A stretch of 11,611 nt of DNA, taken from NCBI GenBank assembly GCA_030431085.1, contig JAUIJW010000055.1, positions 1-11,611 of the forward strand. Direction: 5' to 3'. Both the position numbers and the translations under genes were made by a program. Below, in pieces: positions 7,240 through 11,611 of the stretch. How positions within the stretch are numbered: the stretch's first letter is position 1; each line of letters opens with the position of its first letter. The notes beneath the pieces were generated by a model that saw only the letters and a list, made by a program, of their open reading frames with translations, was not told where the DNA came from and did no database searches. This stretch comes from Bacteroidia bacterium (GTDB lineage: Bacteria > Bacteroidota > Bacteroidia > Flavobacteriales > Flavobacteriaceae).

Positions 7240-7472
7240 AAAATACTTTTAAATTAAAACCTTTATGACAAACCTGGCAGTAAAATGATTCTTGTTTTTT
7301 TTAAGTATAAACTGCTAAAATTTACCTCTTTAATTTTCAAAGGGATAAATTTAGTTTTTTTAACGCTATAAACCTAAACCCAACCTCTAGATATTTCTCT
7401 AATATAGAAAGCCATTGACTGACTCAAAAAAAATATTAATCTCAAGCTTACCTTATGAACCTTTGATTTTTT
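7240..7472. other. Intergenic region upstream of the export cluster
   Basis: 233 bp of very AT-rich sequence between the CvfB-like gene and the adaptor gene, both on the minus strand. It should hold the promoter of the export cluster, but I find no exact TAnnTTTG on the minus strand. The nearest is TAAATTTT at 7317-7324, one base off. No strong hairpin, repeat or small gene is evident. Confidence 0.5.
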
Positions 7473-8318
7473 TTATTGATTGGTAGTCTTTAGTAATTTA
7501 ATTCCGTCCTTATAAATTTCTATTTGTTTTATTTTGTACAAATATCCTATGGCCTTTTTGAAAGCTTTTTTACTCAATCCAAATTTGAGTTTAATATCTT
7601 CAGGACTACTTTTATCGGTTAACCCTATAAAACCTCCCTCGGCATGCAGTACTTTAAGAATACTCTGTACGTTAACATCTACACTTTGTTGATAACCAAT
7701 AGGCTCTAAAACTATATCTAGCTTGCCATCTTCTCGAACAAGTTTCACATACCCCTTACACCGATCTCCAGGATGAACAATTTTGTGAATATCGGATTTA
7801 AAAATTAGACCTTTATACAAATTGTTAACAATACAATTCATCCCTATTTCGGTTTGTTTATACAGTAATAAATCAACTTCTTGCCGCTCTTTTACATCAA
7901 TCTTATCAAAAAACAAAAAATCTCTTTCCTTGCAAGAACCTAACAGCCTGTTATTCTTTTCATCTAAAAATAAAAACACCAGGTACCAATGCCCTTCTTT
8001 CATCGGTTCTGTTTGCTCTTCTCTAGGTACATACAAGTCTACGGGTAAACCCCAGTCTACAAAGGCTCCAAATTTACTCACCCTCTTTACTTCTAAATAG
8101 GCGAATTGTTCTAATTGAACATTAGGTTTCTGCAAGGTAGCTACCGTAATTTTATTTTCGTCTTGAAACACAAAAACCTCTAGCCTATCACCCAACTCTA
8201 AATTACCTGAACCAGCTCCATCCATCAGAGCAATTAAATCTCCTACTTTATTGGCTAACCAGACTTTGCCGTCTTCAATTTTACTGACTTCCAATGCTTG
8301 TAATTTCCCTAGTTCCAT
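7473..8318 (-). CDS. CvfB/YitL-like S1-domain RNA-binding protein
   Basis: 281 residues, the usual length. Three S1-like beta-barrels lie at about 1-62, 66-130 and 143-205. The second shows the S1 pattern VKRVSKFGAFVDWGLPVDLYVP (77-98). A C-terminal winged helix at about 215-276 contains LSKKAFKKAIGYLYK and DGIKLL. This order is that of CvfB (Streptococcus/Staphylococcus virulence regulator, YitL in Bacillus), which binds RNA, and homologues are widespread in Flavobacteriia. A role in mRNA turnover or translation is inferred from the family only. The gene is monocistronic by appearance, with a promoter box just upstream (8337-8344) and a very short leader. No terminator hairpin is clear after the stop. 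Confidence 0.9.
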   Translation of the reverse strand: MELGKLQALEVSKIEDGKVWLANKVGDLIALMDGAGSGNLELGDRLEVFVFQDENKITVATLQKPNVQLEQFAYLEVKRVSKFGAFVDWGLPVDLYVPREEQTEPMKEGHWYLVFLFLDEKNNRLLGSCKERDFLFFDKIDVKERQEVDLLLYKQTEIGMNCIVNNLYKGLIFKSDIHKIVHPGDRCKGYVKLVREDGKLDIVLEPIGYQQSVDVNVQSILKVLHAEGGFIGLTDKSSPEDIKLKFGLSKKAFKKAIGYLYKIKQIEIYKDGIKLLKTTNQ

Positions 8319-8336
8319 GCGTTTACTTTTATTTTA

Positions 8337-8364
8337 CAAAGTTATTATAATATTACCTTGCCAA
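8337..8364 (-). promoter_or_regulatory. Predicted promoter of the CvfB-like gene
   Basis: The minus strand shows TTG (8364-8362), 17 nt of spacer and TAACTTTG (8344-8337), an exact TAnnTTTG box. Transcription would start near 8330, leaving only about 12 nt before the ATG at 8318, close to leaderless. Confidence 0.6.
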
Positions 8365-8368
8365 CCAT

Positions 8369-8396
8369 AAAAAAAGCCTACTCTTTAGGGTAGGCT
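8369..8396 (-). terminator. Rho-independent terminator of the small secreted protein gene
   Basis: Stem AGCCTACCC / loop TAAA / GAGTAGGCT on the minus strand: 9 bp including one G-T wobble, followed directly by seven T. It begins 22 nt after the stop codon at 8419. It lies immediately upstream of, and overlaps no base of, the predicted CvfB promoter, so it insulates that gene. Confidence 0.88.
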
Positions 8397-8418
8397 TCTA
8401 CATATTTTTTAATGTGGC

Positions 8419-8883
8419 TTAATTTGCTTCTAACAAAGGAATCTCAACAGCTAACTTAGCATCAATCAGCGTTTCGATCTTATCTTCTAATTGCATAAAA
8501 CGTGCTGCTTTACCTGCAGGAAGAATTTTTTTAAACTTGGCATAATATTTTTTGCTCAATTTTAAGGCCTCTAATCTTTCACCAAATGCTTTAGTGACTA
8601 AATCATCGGCTTTTTCATTGCTCAAATTTTCATAATTATTGGCAAAATCCTTTATCAAAGCGATTCTTTTATTTTGCACCAAATACATTTTATTTTGGTA
8701 TTCATTATACAAAGGCCAGAATAATTTGCTTTCTTGATCTGTAAACTGCATGGCTTCGGCAATAGCCGCTTTTTTTTCAACTTTAATAACTTCTCGTGTC
8801 ATTTCAGTATAATCATTCTCTACTTGAGCATTGATTTGAATGCTCCAAATAACCGCAAAGGTTAATACAATTAATTTTTTCAT
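8419..8883 (-). CDS. Small secreted helical protein, LTXXQ/Spy-like, unknown function
   Basis: 154 residues. Residues 1-19 are a signal peptide with a likely cut at INA-Q. The mature part is helical and highly charged: TREVIKVEKKAAIAEAM, then FTDQESKLFWPLYNEYQNKM (47-66), and a C-terminal LPAGKAARFMQLEDKIE (121-137). The LP-x-x-KA-x-RF-x-Q-x-E pattern recalls the LTXXQ motif region of the Spy/CpxP periplasmic proteins and of the small periplasmic proteins common in Bacteroidota, often annotated as sensors of ECF sigma factors. No sigma-factor gene is next to it here. The gene is a single unit with its own promoter and terminator. A periplasmic chaperone or sensor role is plausible but unproven. 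Confidence 0.85.
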   Translation of the reverse strand: MKKLIVLTFAVIWSIQINAQVENDYTEMTREVIKVEKKAAIAEAMQFTDQESKLFWPLYNEYQNKMYLVQNKRIALIKDFANNYENLSNEKADDLVTKAFGERLEALKLSKKYYAKFKKILPAGKAARFMQLEDKIETLIDAKLAVEIPLLEAN

Positions 8884-8906
8884 TGTTTGATTTAATTTAT
8901 TTTATA

Positions 8907-8934
8907 CAAAAGTAATTTAATTCTGTTGAAACAA
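8907..8934 (-). promoter_or_regulatory. Predicted promoter of the small secreted protein gene
   Basis: The minus strand shows TTG (8934-8932), a 17-nt spacer and TACTTTTG (8914-8907), an exact TAnnTTTG box. Start-site prediction is near 8900, 17 nt before the ATG at 8883. The layout is the same as at the CvfB-like gene. Confidence 0.65.
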
Positions 8935-8952
8935 CCATACTTAAAAAGTTTT

Positions 8953-9408
8953 TCATTCTTGACGTTTAAATTCAAAAACTACCTCGTCTGCTGCACCAGA
9001 AATTTTGGCCACTAGTTTTGTTTTATTTCTAAAATAGTGAATTCTTTTAGGAAAATCGTTCTGTTCATTCTGGCATATAAATCCATCTACTGTAATACTC
9101 GATAACTCAAAATTAGTAGGTTGCTCATTAACTCCTGTTACTTCAAATATCCAATTAGACCCTTTCTTAAACAAACGCATATATTCTTTAAAAACCGTAT
9201 CATTAGACTTTAAGGTATAACCCATACCAATGTAATGATTGTGGTGTTCTTTTTGCCAATGTTCTAATGTGATATAATTAGGTTTGTTGTTTGTACGTTG
9301 CCATTGTCCTAACAGCCAATCAAAATTATCTTGATCTTGTGGCAGTATTGTAAATGATAGCATCAAGCTAGATAAACTAGCTAATACGATGATTCTAATT
9401 TTTAACAT
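8953..9408 (-). CDS. DUF6265-like secreted protein
   Basis: 151 residues. Residues 1-19 (MLKIRIIVLASLSSLMLSF) look like a signal peptide, though no clean cut site is seen. The mature part starts with FDWLLGQWQR (29-38), the opening of DUF6265 and related lipocalin/FABP-like small beta-barrels. It ends with NDFPKRIHYF (117-126) and VVFEFKRQ (143-150), also typical. Such proteins are of unknown function; a ligand-binding barrel is inferred from fold resemblance. Its ATG (9408-9406) directly follows the TAA of the SGNH hydrolase gene with no base between, so the two are co-translated. No terminator hairpin is evident after the stop. Confidence 0.8.
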   Translation of the reverse strand: MLKIRIIVLASLSSLMLSFTILPQDQDNFDWLLGQWQRTNNKPNYITLEHWQKEHHNHYIGMGYTLKSNDTVFKEYMRLFKKGSNWIFEVTGVNEQPTNFELSSITVDGFICQNEQNDFPKRIHYFRNKTKLVAKISGAADEVVFEFKRQE

Positions 9409-10092
9409 TTATTGATTAAGAGCTTGATCAATAGCCTGCGTGGCCAATGCAGACATTTTAACATATCCTTCTTTAGTAGCATGTACACCATCGTAAGTAT
9501 ATTGTTTGAGCATACCGTTTTGATGATCTTTCATCTCACTATGGTAGTCTAAATACACATGGTTATGCTCCTCAGCATACGTCTTTAAGGTTTTATTGAT
9601 GTCTATAATTTTCTGCGCAGGAAAAACACCCTTTTTCCAAGGATAGTCGTAAACGGGTAAAATTGAAGATATCACTACTTTAATACCGTGACTTTTCGCT
9701 AGTTCTGCCATAGACATGATATTATCTGTAATCATTTTGTTAGTAGACGGACCTGTATTACCAGCCAAATCATTAGTCCCAGCCAATATTACAACTACTT
9801 TAGGGTTTAAATCTATAACATCTTGCCTAAACCGCAGTAACATTTGAGGAGTTGTTTGACCTCCAATACCTCTATTAATATAAGGCTTATCTTTAAAAAA
9901 CTCGGGGTAGGTTTGACTCCAACCTTCGGTAATAGAATTACCCATAAAAACAACTCTGTTTTCACCAGATTGCACTGCTTTTAGTTGCTCATTTGCTTTT
10001 TGGTACTTTTTTAAATTTGGCCAATCTTGTGCTTTGGCATTGAAAATATTTAGCATTGAAAAAAATATCAAAAGTAAGTAAGGCGATTTCAT
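9409..10092 (-). CDS. Secreted SGNH/GDSL-family hydrolase
   Basis: 227 residues. The signal peptide spans about 1-21 (cut near AKA-Q). All four SGNH blocks are present: GNSITEGW at 51-58 with nucleophile Ser53, GIGGQT at 75-80 (oxyanion Gly), GTNDLAG at 105-111 (Asn107) and DGVHAT at 201-206 with catalytic Asp201 and His204. It should therefore be an active esterase or acetylhydrolase in the periplasm or outside the cell. It resembles the PAF-acetylhydrolase-like group of GDSL lipases; the substrate (lipid, acetylated sugar or other ester) cannot be read. It is the first gene of a two-gene unit with the DUF6265-like gene. Its upstream region (10093-10236) is shared with the divergent symporter gene, and I find no exact -7 box for it. 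Confidence 0.93.
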   Translation of the reverse strand: MKSPYLLLIFFSMLNIFNAKAQDWPNLKKYQKANEQLKAVQSGENRVVFMGNSITEGWSQTYPEFFKDKPYINRGIGGQTTPQMLLRFRQDVIDLNPKVVVILAGTNDLAGNTGPSTNKMITDNIMSMAELAKSHGIKVVISSILPVYDYPWKKGVFPAQKIIDINKTLKTYAEEHNHVYLDYHSEMKDHQNGMLKQYTYDGVHATKEGYVKMSALATQAIDQALNQ

Positions 10093-10209
10093 GTGGTGAA
10101 TTTACAGATTTTTACTTAAAATTAGCCTACTCCTACATGACTAAAACTTTATTCAATAATCAAAAGTTACAAACCAACATTTGTCAGTTTTTTTAATGCT
10201 TAATTGCTC

Positions 10210-10217
10210 TAACTTTG
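10210..10217 (+). promoter_or_regulatory. Predicted -7 promoter box of the SLC13-type symporter gene
   Basis: TAACTTTG on the plus strand is an exact TAnnTTTG match. Transcription would begin near 10224, giving a leader of about 13 nt before the ATG at 10237. No clear TTG stands 17-20 nt upstream. Confidence 0.5.
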
Positions 10218-10236
10218 CATTTCAAACTGACTCATC

Positions 10237-11611
10237 ATGGCCGATTCTAGAACCGCTTCACAAAGAATTATGTTTAAATTTCAACACGTAGTTAATATTC
10301 AGCAACGTGTTATTTACTTTTTGCTAAGTATTATTTTCGCCTTTGGCCTTACTTATTACCTTAATGAGCCTAGTTTAGACACCGCCCAACTTTATGTGCT
10401 TTTTTTACTGTTTTTATCGATAGGTTTGTGGGTTAGCGAAGCGGTACCTCCATTTGCCGTTGGACTTCTCATTATAGGTTTTCTTATTTTCGCTCTAGGC
10501 GGATATTACTATGATATTGATCCTGAAAACAGTTCAAAATATGTACAAATCTACGTGCAAACTTGGTCTAACAGTGTTATTTGGCTTATGCTTGGAGGCT
10601 TTTTTATGGCAGAAGCGATGCAAAAAGTTGGCCTTGACAAAAGTTTGTTTAAAATGACCATTTCAAAATTTGGCAACAAACCTAGAAATGTACTATTAGG
10701 TATTATGTTAATGACCGCCTTATTTTCAATGGTAATGTCTAACACGGCAACGACAGCTATGATGATTGCCACCATACTGCCATTTGTGAATGCCCTTGAT
10801 AAAAATGCTCCTTTTTCTAAAGCTATTTTAATCGGTATTCCGGCAGCAGCCTCTTTAGGAGGTATGGGTACTATTATTGGATCTCCACCAAATGCCATTG
10901 CCGTTGATGCACTTACAAGTTATGGAATTTCTTTTGGCTTTTTAGAATGGATGATGGTTGGATTTCCAGTAGCCATTTTATTGGTTTTAATCACTTGGTT
11001 CTTTTTAATCAAAAAATTTGTACCTAAAGTAAGTGTTATAGATTTAGGTTTTCTTAAAAAAGAAAATCTAGAGCAAAATGGCAGGTTATTTATCCTTAAA
11101 AAGAAAACTGTATTTTTTGTGCTTTTAATTACTTTAGCTTTATGGCTTACGGGTAATATTCACGGTATACCTGCCGCAGCTATTTCCTTTTTACCCATTA
11201 TTTTACTTACCATGTTAAGTATCGTTTCTAGTGAAGATGTTAGAAAATTACCCTGGGATACACTTATGTTGGTTGCAGGTGGCCTTTCTCTTGGCTTAGC
11301 TATTCAAGAAACTGGTTTGGCAGCGCATTACGTTAATCAATTAAAAAATTTTAGCCTAAGTATGCCCGTATTAATCATCGTTTTTTCTGTCCTAACTATT
11401 CTTCTATCAAACTTTATGAGTAATACTGCCACTGCCACAATTTTAATACCTATTGCTATTTTACTTATGGCAGACGACCCTATTGTTTTACCTGTGGTCA
11501 TTGGCTTAAGTGCTTCTGCAGCTTTATTTTTACCTATTTCTACCCCTCCAAATGCTATTGCTTTTAGCTCGGGAAAACTTGATCAAAAAGATTTTCGTTA
11601 CTTGGGTGTAA
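10237..11611 (+). CDS. SLC13/DASS-family sodium:anion symporter, partial
   Basis: The frame opens with ATG at 10237 (MADSRTASQR) and runs 458 codons to the right edge without a stop. Family members are roughly 470-500 residues, so only a short C-terminal piece is missing. The protein is highly hydrophobic with about eleven membrane segments. Both repeat signatures of the divalent anion:Na+ symporters are present. The first repeat has VMSNTATTAMM (166-176, SNT at 168-170) and GTIIGSPPNAIA (211-222). The second has FMSNTATATILIP (393-405, SNT at 395-397) and LPISTPPNAIAFSSG (432-446). The paired SNT motifs form the Na+ and carboxylate sites in VcINDY. Substrates could be C4-dicarboxylates, citrate or sulfate; the sequence alone does not decide. 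It is the only plus-strand gene in the right half and is divergent from the SGNH hydrolase gene. Confidence 0.93.
   Translation, partial: MADSRTASQRIMFKFQHVVNIQQRVIYFLLSIIFAFGLTYYLNEPSLDTAQLYVLFLLFLSIGLWVSEAVPPFAVGLLIIGFLIFALGGYYYDIDPENSSKYVQIYVQTWSNSVIWLMLGGFFMAEAMQKVGLDKSLFKMTISKFGNKPRNVLLGIMLMTALFSMVMSNTATTAMMIATILPFVNALDKNAPFSKAILIGIPAAASLGGMGTIIGSPPNAIAVDALTSYGISFGFLEWMMVGFPVAILLVLITWFFLIKKFVPKVSVIDLGFLKKENLEQNGRLFILKKKTVFFVLLITLALWLTGNIHGIPAAAISFLPIILLTMLSIVSSEDVRKLPWDTLMLVAGGLSLGLAIQETGLAAHYVNQLKNFSLSMPVLIIVFSVLTILLSNFMSNTATATILIPIAILLMADDPIVLPVVIGLSASAALFLPISTPPNAIAFSSGKLDQKDFRYLGV

Noticed and set aside
7240..7472. Possible small RNA or riboswitch in the longest gap of the right half
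   Set aside because: The region is AT-rich with no stable hairpin, no T-run after a stem and no recognisable conserved motif.
10551..10898. Minus-strand open frame inside the symporter gene
   Set aside because: It is antisense to the first SNT repeat of an unmistakable SLC13-type protein, and its product resembles nothing.
1..11611. Mobile element, prophage, CRISPR or defence island
   Set aside because: No transposase, integrase, terminal repeats, spaced direct repeats or defence-type domains were seen; gene content and codon use look uniform.

Overview
The window looks like chromosome of an AT-rich Bacteroidota species, most likely of the class Flavobacteriia. The signs are the protein families (BlaI/M56 with TonB-type domains, DUF6265, DUF2955 next to HlyD), A-rich upstream regions without Shine-Dalgarno sequences, and several exact matches to the Bacteroidota -7 promoter box TAnnTTTG. 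No RNA gene, insertion sequence, CRISPR array or integrase is visible. The species cannot be named from this alone.

Left part (1-1997, all minus strand): a BlaI-type repressor gene is followed by an M56 (BlaR1-like) membrane protease that runs off the left edge. Upstream of blaI are three copies of one palindrome, AACTAA-N4-TTAGTT, around a TAnnTTTG promoter. They are almost certainly BlaI operators, so the pair should be autoregulated. Upstream again, and separated by a strong terminator, is a lipoprotein with a C-terminal TonB-like domain. A lone plus-strand DUF456 membrane protein follows (2098-2595).

Middle part (2619-7239, minus strand): a compact four-gene cluster reading HlyD-type adaptor, DUF2955 (FUSC-like) inner-membrane protein, NodT/TolC-type outer-membrane lipoprotein and AI-2E/PerM-family membrane protein. 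The first three overlap (11 nt and 4 nt) and the fourth follows after 16 nt. The first three would form an envelope-spanning export system like AaeA/AaeB plus an outer-membrane channel. The role of the AI-2E family member in it is open.

Right part (7473-10092, minus strand): a CvfB/YitL-type S1 RNA-binding protein, a small secreted helical protein with its own promoter and terminator, and a coupled pair (SGNH hydrolase, then a DUF6265 lipocalin-like protein whose start codon directly abuts the hydrolase stop). Divergent from these, a plus-strand SLC13/DASS-type anion symporter gene begins at 10237 and is cut by the right edge after 458 codons.

Most of the window is ordinary housekeeping or envelope content. 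The points most worth a second look are the triple BlaI operator, the free-standing TonB-domain lipoprotein beside the BlaI/M56 pair, and the four-gene export cluster. I see no convincing undescribed system.
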